Origin: Bog-532 sp963805255
GTDB lineage: Bacteria > Actinomycetota > Actinomycetes > Streptosporangiales > Streptosporangiaceae
Direction of reading: 5' to 3'
NCBI GenBank assembly: GCA_963805255.1
Contig: CAWDTK010000030.1
Span: 1-64,000 of the forward strand
DNA: 64,000 nucleotides
The position numbers and the translations under genes were made by a program. Below the pieces are notes generated by a model. It searched no databases and was not told where the DNA came from. It was given only the letters and a program-made list of their open reading frames with translations. Shown here in pieces: positions 54,172 to 63,729 of this stretch (its first letter is position 1; every line of letters begins with the position of its first letter).

Positions 54172-55266
54172 TCATGGCGCCGCGGACCAGTGCAGGGCGA
54201 AGCTGTCCAGGGTGTAGCCGAACGCGTTGACCGTGGGCTGGATGAAGCTGTCGCGGATCATCTGGGCCGCCTCCGTCTCGGCCGCGCTGATGAGCGGGCG
54301 GGTCACCTGGGAGACGTGGTTCACCCGGTAGAAGGCGATGCTCTGGGCCTGGGCGTACAGCACCGACTGGGCGAACTGCGGCCGGATCAGCGCGCCGCAG
54401 CCCAGACCCGGGTACGTCCAGCTGTGCTGGGTGTCGAGCGGCCTGGACAGGGTGTTATCGATGGCGACGTCATGGGCGCTCTGCGGGAGCTGCGGCGACG
54501 GCAGGACCATGGAGATCGCGACATGGCCCGGCTTGCCCGGCTGGTGCTCGCTCAGAACCTGCAGCCGGTAGTGGCCCGAGGCCGTTGTCCACCAGGACGG
54601 GCCCGGATTCAGGTTGACCGCGGCGGACGCATGGCCGACCGCGTAAAACGTGCTGGAGTACCAGCAGGGCCACGGGCCGATGTTCTTGGACACCTTGTGG
54701 GTGAAGACGAAGTTGAAGTTCTCCGTGCCGAGGGCCGGCTTGGAGATGCCCTCGATCTTCTCCAGGACCCACGGCCCGATCTGCGCGTTGGTAGTGCTGC
54801 CCGCCGTGATTGTCTGCCAGGGCCACGCGATCCCGACCTGCGGCAGGTGGACGTTGAAGCCAAGGAAGTGCAGCGCGGCCGACAGCGCCATCAGGACCAC
54901 CGAGGCAATCACCCGGCGGAAGATCAGGCTCACCAGCAACAGGGCGGCGCTCCACTGGACCCACCGCGGGACCCAGCGCCGTCGGCGGCGCGTCCGCCGC
55001 TGGGGCGGCCATGAGCCGCCCGCTGAAGCGGGCGGATTCTCCGCCCCGGGATGGCCGGGGCCCGGAGCCCACCAGGGCGGCAGTACATCGGTCGGACTGG
55101 ATCCGGCGCCGGGCCCCTCGGGCTCGGCATCCAGTCGCTGCCAGCTGCCGGGAACGTCAGAGCCCGGCCAGGCCGGCTCGGTGGGCGCCAGCCTCCCCGT
55201 GCCAAGCGAGCGCAGCAGGACGATCAGCAATCGGACCATCGGTTTCCCCAATTTCTTGGCTGCCAT
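54172..55266 (-). CDS. Membrane protein of unknown function, last gene of a cell-wall operon
   Basis: A 364-aa protein starting at ATG 55266, six bases after the stop of the hydrolase gene. It is Pro/Gly-rich for the first 85 residues, followed by a basic RRTRRRRRW block and one strong helix (WSAALLLVSLIFRRVIASVV-LMALSAALHFLG). The rest (SKNIGPWPCWYSSTFYAVGH ... NHVSQVTRPLISAAETEAAQ) is an external domain with Trp and Cys residues. It is not recognised as a family. Its position suggests that it works with the hydrolase, possibly in secretion or conjugation-like envelope machinery. Confidence 0.6.
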   Translation of the reverse strand: MAAKKLGKPMVRLLIVLLRSLGTGRLAPTEPAWPGSDVPGSWQRLDAEPEGPGAGSSPTDVLPPWWAPGPGHPGAENPPASAGGSWPPQRRTRRRRRWVPRWVQWSAALLLVSLIFRRVIASVVLMALSAALHFLGFNVHLPQVGIAWPWQTITAGSTTNAQIGPWVLEKIEGISKPALGTENFNFVFTHKVSKNIGPWPCWYSSTFYAVGHASAAVNLNPGPSWWTTASGHYRLQVLSEHQPGKPGHVAISMVLPSPQLPQSAHDVAIDNTLSRPLDTQHSWTYPGLGCGALIRPQFAQSVLYAQAQSIAFYRVNHVSQVTRPLISAAETEAAQMIRDSFIQPTVNAFGYTLDSFALHWSAAP

Positions 55267-55272
55267 GGCGGG

Positions 55273-58200
55273 TTAGACAGTGGCCGGGTAATCAAGGCTC
55301 AGGACGACGGGTACCGCGCCGAACGGCCGGCGGAATTTGGCGCCCGGCTTATCCGGGGCATTCGGCTCGGCAATCTTGGGCCAGCGCATGCTGGTGTGCT
55401 GCTCGGTGAGGCCCTGGACCGAATACGGGAATTCCATGGCCGAGGTGTTGTGCAGCTTGAGCAGGCCACCCCAGCGGAACGCGGCGAATACCCGGGCCAG
55501 CTCGAGAACGGATAGCTCCACGGGCACGGCCAGGTCGATCTGGTACACGGTGCCGGCGACGGCCACCAGGTCGCGGGCGCACTGCGTCAGGGCCTCGGAC
55601 TTGGTCCGGTACACGGTGCCGTCCGCGTTGACGGTGCCGAGCTTTTCGCCCTGAACCGGCGAATAACGCGGATGAGCCTCGCACTGCATCCAGTCGCACG
55701 CGGCGAGCAGCTTCCAGGAAATTCCGCACGTGTCGGCCACGTCCCGGTAGATGAACTCGGCCCGCGCCAGCGGCCTTCTGGCCGTCGCGAGGAACGCGTT
55801 CCTGACCGGCACCGGCATCTGCCGCTGGTAGCGGGCAGCGGTCTTGCGCGCCTTGGGGGCTGAGGCCTTCCGCTTCTGCGGCTTCTTCTGTGCGGGTGAC
55901 CGGCCCGGCACCGCCCGCTCCCAGGGCGAATGCCTGGTGGACGGCTTCGCGGTCGCCGGATTGCTGGCGGGCATCTTTCCCGGCGGCGGCTCAGCCGCGG
56001 GTGTTTTGGGGCGGAAGACAGCAGCCAACTCGGCCACCACCTGTGTGTCTGCCGGGGAATGCGGCCGAGCCGCGTCTGAGGAGGTGCGCAACTGAGCCGA
56101 CGTGTGCGCGGACGTGACGGCAGCCCCGGACGGGATCCCCGGGATAGCGGCCTGGTCCGGCGGTGTCACTGGTGCGGACGATGGCCCGGGGGCCTGCGGC
56201 GTGGCGAAGGGATGTGGCACCGCGCGCGACGGCGGTGGGGTCGTCCCCGAGGCCGCCGGAGTTGTCGCCGTGGCGCGCGGGGTAGGCCCGCGGTGCGGGG
56301 TGGCCGCGGTGTGGGGGGTGGCGAGCGCCGGCGCAGTCGCGGTGGCCGCCGGATTTGCGGCGGGCAGGCTGACCGTCGCGCTCGGGGCCGCCACCTGCGG
56401 CGTCGTGACGGGCGCAACCGGCGGCTGGGCGGAGGATGTCGGGCGCGGCTTGGCGGATGGCCGGGCCCTGGGCCGCGTAGCCGTCATCCGCTGCGCCGGC
56501 ACGGTCCCGGACGACGCACTGGCGGTCCGGGCGGATGCGGCCGGGCCACCTGCCGGCGGCGTCGGCGCGGCGGACGGGGCGGACGGGGCGGACGGGGCGG
56601 ACGGGGCGGCCGCAGCCGGGCTGGCGGCGGACGGGGGCGCCGCTGTGGCCGGCGCCCCAGCGGACTGAGTGCTGGCGTCGAAACGGTACAGGTTGTACCG
56701 CTGCATGAGGCTGATCAAGTTGGCGCCGTAATCCGGATTCGTCGCGTATACGCCGGTGAGCGCCTGCGCGAAACTGTCCGGTGTCTGCCGGTTAGCCAAT
56801 GCCGCCGCATAGTACCCGCTGGTGGCCAGCAGCTTGCCGTGATCATCGATGCTCTGCGCGACGTCGTGGTACGCGCGGAACTGGGCGCTGGTGGTGACCC
56901 ACTGGCCGTTCTGGTATTCCTGCGTCGGATAGGAGTCGCTGCCCGCGGGCCCGAGCCCCTTGATCCCGAACAGGTTATGGTCCGTGATGGCCAGCGTGCT
57001 CTGGCCCCACGCCGACTCGTCGATCGCCTGGGCGATCGTCACTGCCGCGGGGACGCCGTAGCTGCGCTGGGCCGCGACCGCGCCCGGCGTGACCCGGCTG
57101 ATGAAGGCCAGCTGCGCGGCCGTCCCGGGTGACGATGTGACGATGGGAGCCGGTTGGTGCCTGCTGTAGGTGGCAGATGGCAGCGCGGCGGGACCGTCCG
57201 CGGACGCCGCGTCCGGCATCCCGGGAATAGCGACATTCAGTGCCGCGTCCAGGTTCGTCGCCGTCCGGCCCGTCGCGGGCGCCGGCGAACCGCCGGTCCC
57301 AGATCCGGCCATGGCCAGCGGACCCGGGACCGCCTGGCCCGCCGGGACCGCCCGGCCCGCCGCGTGACCGGCGGGCGCAGCGTGACCTACCGCCTGGTGG
57401 ACGGGCGCCCGGAATGCGGCCGACGGCATTCCCGGTATCGTCGCGCCGTCGGCCTGTGCGGCGGCCGCAGAGGAATCAGGCACCATAGCCACCGCTCCAG
57501 GAATTGCCGCCAGAGCCTCCGCCGGCTGCTCGTCGGCCTGCTTGGTAGCCGGCACGCCCGAGCCGTTCTGCGGCGCCGGCGGTGTACCCGCGTTCGGCGG
57601 CGCCGAGGCGCGCGTGCTGGCCGCCGCCGAGCTGGCCGCGGCCGGGAGATGCCCGTTGCTGACGAATCCGGCCACGCCCTGGGCGGCCAGCGGACCAGGG
57701 TATTCGTGAGCGTTGACCGACAAGTTGGGCAGCGAATCGCCGCCGACCGTTGAAAGGACGCCGCCGGAATACTTCGTCACGACCTCCACGTGGCCATCGA
57801 ACAGCACCCAGTCCCCGGGGAGCGGCTCGTAGCCGTCGCCCAGCGGGTGCCAGCGCTGATGCGCCTGCGCATCCTCCAGAATCGACGCAATGCCCGGCGA
57901 TGCGGAGTTCGGGTCGACGCGGACATCGGCCCACTCCTGCAGCGGCCACGGGTAGGTGGAGCCGCCGGCCACCCAGCTCTGCCGGCCCACCAGCTGGGCC
58001 GCGAGTTCCAGCGTCATGCTGGCAAAGGCCGCGCATGATTCCCCATGGTCAGCTCCGTCCGTGCTATCGCGCTGCCAGATAAGCGCCTCCATCTCGGCGG
58101 GAGTCTTGCCGTGCGCCATCCGGAGGTAGTAGTTCGCGACGCTGACGATGGCCGAACGTATGGCCGAGTCGTCAGACGGTGCCGGGCGGGCGGCATGCTC

Positions 58201-58350
58201 CAGGGCCGTCAGCGTCACCGGAATGCTGGCCGGGGACGCGACGTGATCCGCCGTGCCGGGGACGAAGGCGAAGCCTGTTATCGCCCCACCCGCGCTCAGG
58301 CTGACAAGCGCTGTCGCCTGCTGCCACCAAGGTTTACGAGGGGAATTCAC
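55273..58350 (-). CDS. Multidomain peptidoglycan hydrolase (CHAP/NlpC-like amidase plus glucosaminidase)
   Basis: A 1025-aa protein from GTG 58350 with GAAGAAGG upstream. A signal-like segment (ALVSLSAGGAITGFAFVPG) comes first. Residues ~65-225 form an amidase-like domain with a catalytic Cys in DHGESCAAFASMT and a His in VLFDGHVEVVTKY. Residues ~405-560 form a glucosaminidase domain: QLAFISRVTPGAVAAQRSYG, AIDESAWGQSTLA and DHNLFGIKG. A long Ala/Pro/Thr-rich linker with short tandem PSA repeats follows. The last 180 residues (DVADTCGISWKLLAACDWMQ) form an unassigned domain with four Cys. It cuts peptide and glycan parts of the wall. Confidence 0.85.
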   Translation of the reverse strand: MNSPRKPWWQQATALVSLSAGGAITGFAFVPGTADHVASPASIPVTLTALEHAARPAPSDDSAIRSAIVSVANYYLRMAHGKTPAEMEALIWQRDSTDGADHGESCAAFASMTLELAAQLVGRQSWVAGGSTYPWPLQEWADVRVDPNSASPGIASILEDAQAHQRWHPLGDGYEPLPGDWVLFDGHVEVVTKYSGGVLSTVGGDSLPNLSVNAHEYPGPLAAQGVAGFVSNGHLPAAASSAAASTRASAPPNAGTPPAPQNGSGVPATKQADEQPAEALAAIPGAVAMVPDSSAAAAQADGATIPGMPSAAFRAPVHQAVGHAAPAGHAAGRAVPAGQAVPGPLAMAGSGTGGSPAPATGRTATNLDAALNVAIPGMPDAASADGPAALPSATYSRHQPAPIVTSSPGTAAQLAFISRVTPGAVAAQRSYGVPAAVTIAQAIDESAWGQSTLAITDHNLFGIKGLGPAGSDSYPTQEYQNGQWVTTSAQFRAYHDVAQSIDDHGKLLATSGYYAAALANRQTPDSFAQALTGVYATNPDYGANLISLMQRYNLYRFDASTQSAGAPATAAPPSAASPAAAAPSAPSAPSAPSAAPTPPAGGPAASARTASASSGTVPAQRMTATRPRARPSAKPRPTSSAQPPVAPVTTPQVAAPSATVSLPAANPAATATAPALATPHTAATPHRGPTPRATATTPAASGTTPPPSRAVPHPFATPQAPGPSSAPVTPPDQAAIPGIPSGAAVTSAHTSAQLRTSSDAARPHSPADTQVVAELAAVFRPKTPAAEPPPGKMPASNPATAKPSTRHSPWERAVPGRSPAQKKPQKRKASAPKARKTAARYQRQMPVPVRNAFLATARRPLARAEFIYRDVADTCGISWKLLAACDWMQCEAHPRYSPVQGEKLGTVNADGTVYRTKSEALTQCARDLVAVAGTVYQIDLAVPVELSVLELARVFAAFRWGGLLKLHNTSAMEFPYSVQGLTEQHTSMRWPKIAEPNAPDKPGAKFRRPFGAVPVVLSLDYPATV

Positions 58351-58373
58351 AGAATCACCTTCTTCCGCGATTC

Positions 58374-58423
58374 AGTTGGAGGTCGGGAGCCAGGCGGACG
58401 CGACGGAGTTGGAGGTCGGGAGC
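58374..58423. repeat. 17-bp direct repeat before the hydrolase gene
   Basis: AGTTGGAGGTCGGGAGC occurs at 58374-58390 and 58407-58423, in the 107-base spacer between two operon genes. Confidence 0.85.
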
Positions 58424-58457
58424 TGCGGGGAGTTATGCAAGCGGCTATGGATCTGGC

Positions 58458-59501
58458 TCACAGGTTCGTCTTCGAAAGGCGCTTGAGGACCGCTTGGACC
58501 TGCGGGTTTCCCGCGTTTCCCGCATTCACGAAAAGCAGCGCGGCGTCCCCCGCGGCCTGCGACGTCGCGCCGGCGGCCCATTTCTGATAGACGTCCGCAA
58601 CCAGGGCAGCCTGCTGGGCGGGGGTGCTGACTGGGCTGGAGCACATGCTCGGGAATCCCTGGCGTGAGGTGACGGCGGCTGACCCGGTATAGCGGACACA
58701 GTTCGCGGGATAGCTTTCCAGTCCCGCCTGGACCGACGGATTGCCATTAGCCCCGATGACGGATGCACCGCCGATGATGTTGTTGATGGCCCGCGCGGCG
58801 ACCTCGATGCTGTCGGTCGGGTTCATGGGGTCGTAGGGGTGATGGAGGTTCAGCGACCACCCCACCTCGGCACCCTGGGCCGGTGCGATCGGCTCCAGCC
58901 CCATCCGGCCGGTCTTGTGGTCGGCAAACTGCGGATCAGCCGAACTGGCTAGCAGTGCGAACACCCAGAGAATTTGCTGGGTGCCCTTGGCACACGCGAA
59001 GTTGACCTGTCCCGGCTCGGAGGTGACGTCGGGGTTCTGGCAGGCGGCGGTGATCTCGGCCTGCATGGTGGCGACACTGCCCGGCCAGGATGCGCCCCCG
59101 CCGAGCAGCAACGTCACCAGGCCGATGATCAGTACCAGGACGGTGGCGGCCACGCTGAACGCGACCTTGTGCCGACGCAGGAGGCCCGGGTGGTACGCAC
59201 TGCCCCGGCCGTGGTTGATAAGCAGCGACGTACGGTCCTGGGACGCGGATAGCTGGTCTTCGGCGCCGCCGGGGTACTCGCTGTAGGCGTCGTCCCCGGC
59301 GAATTCACTGCCGCCGCCGTATCCCCGGCCCGGAACCGCATGCTCTGGCGCTGCGTAATACGTGGTCGTCCGGCCGCCAGCGGCCACCCGGTCCAGGTCG
59401 TCCGGGGCCGCCCGGCGGGAGTTGTGCGACGAGCGGGCGGCGGCGTCTCGCGCCAGCACTGACTCGGCAAGCTGGCGTTCGAACTCCTTGATGCGCTTCA
59501 T
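58458..59501 (-). CDS. Membrane-anchored extracytoplasmic protein, first gene of the operon
   Basis: A 347-aa protein from ATG 59501 (MKRIKEFERQLAESVLARDA); the frame is open further upstream but without gene-like codons. About 125 cytoplasmic residues precede one membrane helix (VAFSVAATVLVLIIGLVTLL). The external part, ITAACQNPDVTSEPGQVNFA-CAKGTQQILWVFALLAS, followed by GWSLNLHHPYDPMNPTDSIE and YPANCVRYTGSAAV, has conserved Cys. It resembles membrane proteins accompanying actinobacterial conjugation or wall-hydrolase loci, but I do not recognise the family. Confidence 0.65.
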   Translation of the reverse strand: MKRIKEFERQLAESVLARDAAARSSHNSRRAAPDDLDRVAAGGRTTTYYAAPEHAVPGRGYGGGSEFAGDDAYSEYPGGAEDQLSASQDRTSLLINHGRGSAYHPGLLRRHKVAFSVAATVLVLIIGLVTLLLGGGASWPGSVATMQAEITAACQNPDVTSEPGQVNFACAKGTQQILWVFALLASSADPQFADHKTGRMGLEPIAPAQGAEVGWSLNLHHPYDPMNPTDSIEVAARAINNIIGGASVIGANGNPSVQAGLESYPANCVRYTGSAAVTSRQGFPSMCSSPVSTPAQQAALVADVYQKWAAGATSQAAGDAALLFVNAGNAGNPQVQAVLKRLSKTNL

Positions 59502-60025
59502 AAAGACCGCCTCGGGGGTGCGGTGGCTGATGCGGAGGTGCAATGCGGTTCCTGGCCCAGGCCGGCGGAGGTGGTGCAGCCGCCGTGGCCGTAGAGATAC
59601 TGGGTGCGCGGACGAACCAGGCCAACATGGGAGGAGGCGGCGCGCGCCGCGCCGCGCTTGCAGTCCGAAGCGCCGTCGGACGCGTCGTCGGAAAAGCACC
59701 CTCTGACCTCAGCTCTTCCAGCTTTTTGCGCTTACTCACGTAGCTAATTAGAACATAGGTACGATTAAAGCTCAATCGAACCGTCGTACGGCCATGATAG
59801 GGGAACACGAGTTCGATAGCACCTGTTCCCCAGGATTGGCCGGCCTGCCGGGTCGGGCCGGGCCGGTCAAGCCCGAGACAGATGCTCCTCCGCCACTGGT
59901 CAATGGCTGGAGGTGCCGGGCCCGGCTGCACGACCGTGATCAGCTAGGACCGGCGGGCGGGCGACCGCTTCTGCCCTCCGCAGAGCCGGGTAGCCGGCTG
60001 GACGCGCTGCGTGAGGGTGGGAACC
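59502..60025. other. Divergent intergenic region
   Basis: It lies between the cell-wall operon and the LLM remnant. A minus-strand frame around 59520-59700 has GC-rich third positions but no start, so it may be the end of a lost gene. GTG 59738 (VSKRKKLEELRSEG) is a possible but weak start. Confidence 0.4.
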
Positions 60026-60368
60026 ATGCGCGATTTCCGGTTCAGCTGCAACGTGTTCGCCGTCCGCTCGCATGACGACTTCGTGCGTTACTGCCAGGAG
60101 GCGGAGCGGTACGGCTACGACACCGTTTTCACCGCGGATCATCTGGGGTCGCCCGCCTCCTTCCCGCCGCTGGTGCTGGCCGCCGGGGCCACCGAACGGC
60201 TCCGGTTGGGAGTCCTCGTCCTGAACGTCCCGTTCAGGAACGCGCATCTGCTCGCGCGCGAGGTGGCGACGGTGGACGTGCTGACCGGGCCGCTTCGGGT
60301 TCAGCCATATCACCGTGCACGAGCCGAACATGGCCGCTCTCGCGCCGGTCATCGAGCAGCTCCGCTAG
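60026..60368 (+). pseudogene. LLM-class F420-dependent oxidoreductase with large internal deletion
   Basis: From ATG 60026 the N-terminal barrel reads FRFSCNVFAVRSHDDFVRYC-QEAERYGYDTVFTADHLG and RLRLGVLVLNVPFRNAHLLA. At about 60290 (VDVLTG) it jumps, out of frame, to the family's C-terminal end RFGFSHITVHEPNMAALAPV-IEQL and a TAG. Roughly 180 central residues are missing. The tail overlaps the stop of the transporter gene on the opposite strand. Confidence 0.88.
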
Positions 60369-61618
60369 CTCTTGTCCATCCGCGGGAACGTGACCTCGTT
60401 CAGGATCAGCCGGATCGCGGCGGCTACCGGGATCGCGACCAGGGCGCCGACGATCCCCAGCAGCACGCCCCCGATCAGCACCGCTACCAGGCTGACGACT
60501 GCGGGCACCTCGACCGTCCGGCCCATGATGCGCGGCACGATCAGGTAGTCCTCGGCCAGCCGGTAAGCGATGTAGAACGCGAGCGTGCCCACGGCCGTGG
60601 GCAGCGAGACCGTCAGCGCCACGAGGGTCACGATCGCCCCGCCGATCGTTGACCCGATGACGGGAATGAGGTCCAGGATGGCCACCAGCAGTCCCAGCAG
60701 GACCGGATACGGGATGCCGAAGGCGACCATCCAGACAAACGTGCCGAGCCCGGCGATCACCGACGTCAGGAAGTTCCCCAGTACGTAACCGCCGACCTTG
60801 ACCAGGATCTGATCCGTGATCAGGATGACCCGGGGGCGGCGGGAGTGCGGGACCATCTTGTAGGCGAACAGCTTGATGCTGGGCAGCCCGGCCAGGAAGT
60901 AGACCGTCAGCACGAGCACGGCGAGGATCGACGACGCGGTGCTGAGCACGAGTGCGCCGGCGCCGAGCACGCCGCCGATGAGCGCGGAGCCCCTGCTGGT
61001 GAGCAGGCTTGTCAGCTTCTTCTGGATCTGGTATCTGGCGTTGAGCTTGCCCAGCTCGGAGTTGTGATCCTGAAGCTGGTGCAGGTAGGTCGGGATCTGT
61101 TTGGCCAAAGACGTGGTTTGCGCGGTGAGCGGCGGGATGGCGGTAGCGAGAAAGATCCCGATCACCCCGACCAGTGCGGCGAGGACGATCAGGACGGCGG
61201 CCCAGCGCGGCACGCCCCGGCGGGTCAGCCAGCTGACCACCGGGTCCAGCCCCGCGGCGATGAACAGGCCGAGCCCGATGATGATCAGGATTGACTTCGA
61301 CCGGACGATCAGCTCCACCAGGCCGTAGGTCACGGCGACCCCGGCCGCGGCGGTCAGCCCCATATAGAAGGGCGAACGCCGGTTCATGGCGCGGCCGGGC
61401 TCACCCATTCCGCCGGTTTCCTGCGCTACGGCGTTGGCGGCGTCGACCGCCTCCTGCACGCGGCTTTCGGCTTCGTCGGTCGCCGTGCCGGGCTTGTTCC
61501 CCTCACCGGCCGCGGATTCCCCGAGATCCGCGGCGACCTGCTCGGCGGCCTGCGTGCCACCGGCCGGGGCGTCACCCACCTGAGTGTGGCCGGCGCGGCC
61601 AGGCCCGTCCGCGCTCAC
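60365..61618 (-). CDS. AI-2E family transporter
   Basis: A 417-aa membrane protein starting at GTG 61618. About 75 acidic residues lead into the AI-2E transporter fold: SILIIIGLGLFIAAGLDPVV-SWLTRRGVPRWAAVLIVL, IPPLTAQTTSLAKQIPTYLH, and the C-terminal half GIPYPVLLGLLVAILDLIPV-IGSTIGG with LAEDYLIVPRIMGRTVEVPA. Substrates vary in this family (autoinducer-2, Na+/H+ and others). The start overlaps the stop of the upstream gene by GTGA, so the two are coupled. Confidence 0.92.
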   Translation of the reverse strand: MSADGPGRAGHTQVGDAPAGGTQAAEQVAADLGESAAGEGNKPGTATDEAESRVQEAVDAANAVAQETGGMGEPGRAMNRRSPFYMGLTAAAGVAVTYGLVELIVRSKSILIIIGLGLFIAAGLDPVVSWLTRRGVPRWAAVLIVLAALVGVIGIFLATAIPPLTAQTTSLAKQIPTYLHQLQDHNSELGKLNARYQIQKKLTSLLTSRGSALIGGVLGAGALVLSTASSILAVLVLTVYFLAGLPSIKLFAYKMVPHSRRPRVILITDQILVKVGGYVLGNFLTSVIAGLGTFVWMVAFGIPYPVLLGLLVAILDLIPVIGSTIGGAIVTLVALTVSLPTAVGTLAFYIAYRLAEDYLIVPRIMGRTVEVPAVVSLVAVLIGGVLLGIVGALVAIPVAAAIRLILNEVTFPRMDKS

Positions 61619-63021
61619 GGTGTATCACCCAACACGCAATCTCTCCTTGCCGGTCGGCCGGCTGCGTCGCTGCTTCCGTCCGCTTGCGCGGCTGTACCGT
61701 CTGCCCGCGCGGCCGGGCGATTGGCTCGCCCGGTTCTGCCGTCCATCTGGGCGGCTGTGCTGTTCGCCTGCGCTGTGCTGTTCGCCTGCGCTGTGCTGTT
61801 CGCCTTCGCGGGCGGGTCTGCGGGCGGCCCGGCTGCGGCGTCCGCGGGCGTGGGCGGCCGGGCGGTGGCGTCTCCACGGCTCATCATGCCCGGCACCGCC
61901 TGGCGCATGGCCCGCAGGCCCGCTCCGCGCGGCACCTTGAGCGAGGCATAGGCCAGGGCGCCAGCCGGGATCGGCATCCAGAAGTTGACCAACCGCCATC
62001 CCAGGACGCCGAGCGTGGCCACGTTGCGGGTCACCCCGAAGCTCACCAGCAGCAGCGGCGTGAGGGAGTCGACCACGCCCAGGCCGGCTGGCGTCACCGG
62101 AAGGGCTCCGGCGACGTTGGCGATACCGTAGGCGGCGAACAGTTCGACCGGATTGAGGAGCCGGCCGAAGGCGGCCACGAAACACCACAGTGAGGCGGCG
62201 TCGAGAATCCAGTTCAGCGCGGCCCAGCCGAGCGATTCGGCCAGGACCCTGCGGTCATGGCCGAGCGCGGACAGGTTGGCGCTTGCGTCCCGGATAACGT
62301 GCTCCAGACGGTCACTCAGGCTGGGGCTCCGCCGCCCGACCGCCCGCATGATGCGGGAGGCGCGGTCGGTGCCGCGGGTCACCCCGAGGACGAGCAGCGC
62401 CATCGCGAGCAGGACGATGGCGCCGAGGATGGCGACCGTCACGTAAATGGGATGAAACCCGGCCAGCGGGATGGAGATGACCAGCGATACCCACAGCAGC
62501 ACGTTGAGCACGACGGTCGACCCGAGGCCCTTGGCGGCCATCATCACGCCGGTGTCGACGCCCGAGATTCCCTCGGCGGTGAACAGGCGGTAGCCGATCC
62601 CCGCGCTTCCCAGGGTCCCGGCCGGGATGACGTGCGCGACGGCCGCGGCGGCCAGGTCGATGCGGAACAGCCGGGACAGGCTCGGCCTCCCCTCGGGCCG
62701 CAGCAGCGCCCTGGTCAGCAGGCCGTAGCAGAACAGCGAAAGGCCCTCCAGGACCACGCCGGCCGCCAGCCAGTAAGCGTTCACCCGGCCGAGCAGGGAG
62801 AGATCTTTGCTCGCGCCGGTCAGTTCCGGGACCACCAGGTATTCGATGATCAGCAGGATGACGAAGATGACGACGCCGCGGCGCAGCGGCTGGACGACCA
62901 GGGGGAGCCAGCCACGCCAGCCGGGGGGCCGCTCCGGCGGCGTTTCGCCGGCCCGCCTGCGCCACGGAGAGCGCCGCTCCGGCGGCTGGGCCGGGCTCAG
63001 GCCGTCCTCATCCATGGGCAC
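61615..63021 (-). CDS. YbhN/UPF0104-type membrane protein (lysylphosphatidylglycerol synthase TM region family)
   Basis: A 468-aa polytopic protein from ATG 63021. After a polar start (MPMDEDGLSPAQPPERRSPW) come eight or so helices with family sequence SRLFRIDLAAAAVAHVIPAG-TLGSAGIGYRLF and GIANVAGALPVTPAGLGVVD. The C-terminal 90 residues are Ala/Pro/Asp-rich and contain three tandem ANSTAQ-type repeats encoded by 15-bp DNA repeats at about 61763-61803. Members probably flip lipids or link them to the envelope. It is coupled to the transporter gene. Confidence 0.87.
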   Translation of the reverse strand: MPMDEDGLSPAQPPERRSPWRRRAGETPPERPPGWRGWLPLVVQPLRRGVVIFVILLIIEYLVVPELTGASKDLSLLGRVNAYWLAAGVVLEGLSLFCYGLLTRALLRPEGRPSLSRLFRIDLAAAAVAHVIPAGTLGSAGIGYRLFTAEGISGVDTGVMMAAKGLGSTVVLNVLLWVSLVISIPLAGFHPIYVTVAILGAIVLLAMALLVLGVTRGTDRASRIMRAVGRRSPSLSDRLEHVIRDASANLSALGHDRRVLAESLGWAALNWILDAASLWCFVAAFGRLLNPVELFAAYGIANVAGALPVTPAGLGVVDSLTPLLLVSFGVTRNVATLGVLGWRLVNFWMPIPAGALAYASLKVPRGAGLRAMRQAVPGMMSRGDATARPPTPADAAAGPPADPPAKANSTAQANSTAQANSTAAQMDGRTGRANRPAARADGTAAQADGSSDAAGRPARRDCVLGDTP

Positions 63022-63087
63022 ATGACACGTCTACCCCAGATAAGGGACGGAACCCACATTAGGGTGCGCGGCCGGCGGAGATCCTCG

Positions 63088-63729
63088 CTACTGAGCCAGG
63101 GACGCGTAGGCCACGACGTTGCTGAGGTAATGGCCGGTCGTCTGGTCGAAGGTCCCACCGCAGGTGATCAGGCGCAGTTCCGGATCCGGGGCGGGCCCGT
63201 ACACCTTGGCCGTGGGGAACGAGTCCTTGGCGTAGGTCATCACTTTCGTGATGCTGAAGACCGCCATGGTGCCGTCGGCGCGGCCTACGTCGACCCGCTC
63301 GCCGGGGCGCAGGGTCTCCAGCCGGTAGAAGACGGCCGGCCCACTGATGGAGTCGACGTGGCCGGCGATGACCGAGGACCCGACCGCGCCGGGCCGCGGG
63401 CTGCCGGTGTACCAGCCGGCCGCGGCGGTGCTCGGCGGGACCTGCAGCGATCCATCGGGCTCGAGGCCGAGATGCACCAGCGAGGTGTGTACCCCGATGG
63501 CCGGAATGGTCAGCTCCACCGGGAGGGCCGGCAGCCGGGCGGCCGGCAGGCCACCCGGCGCTTCCGCCGTTTCGCTGGGCACCGGCACGATTGATGGTTT
63601 GCCGATCAGGCGCACGGCCGACGCGTGAGCGTGGCCGGAGGTGACGAGCCCTGCCGCCCCGGCGCCCACGGCCAGCAAGCCGGCCGCGACCGCCGCGACC
63701 GGCAGCAGCCGCGTACGCGGCTTCCTCAC
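63088..63729 (-). CDS. Class F sortase
   Basis: A 213-aa sortase from GTG 63729 (VRKPRTRLLPVAAVAAG), coupled to the upstream stop by GTGA. One N-terminal membrane anchor precedes the sortase barrel: PVELTIPAIGVHTSLVHLGL, then VIAGHVDSISGPAVFYRLE with the catalytic His, and ELRLITCGGTFD with the catalytic Cys. A conserved Arg appears later, near GHYLSN. Class F sortases in actinomycetes are usually paired with a DUF4397 protein, as here, which is presumably a substrate or partner. Confidence 0.93.
   Translation of the reverse strand: MRKPRTRLLPVAAVAAGLLAVGAGAAGLVTSGHAHASAVRLIGKPSIVPVPSETAEAPGGLPAARLPALPVELTIPAIGVHTSLVHLGLEPDGSLQVPPSTAAAGWYTGSPRPGAVGSSVIAGHVDSISGPAVFYRLETLRPGERVDVGRADGTMAVFSITKVMTYAKDSFPTAKVYGPAPDPELRLITCGGTFDQTTGHYLSNVVAYASLAQ

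Noticed and set aside
56104..57132. Arg/Gly-rich plus-strand frame of 342 codons
   Set aside because: Shadow of the Pro/Ala/Thr-rich linker of the wall hydrolase.
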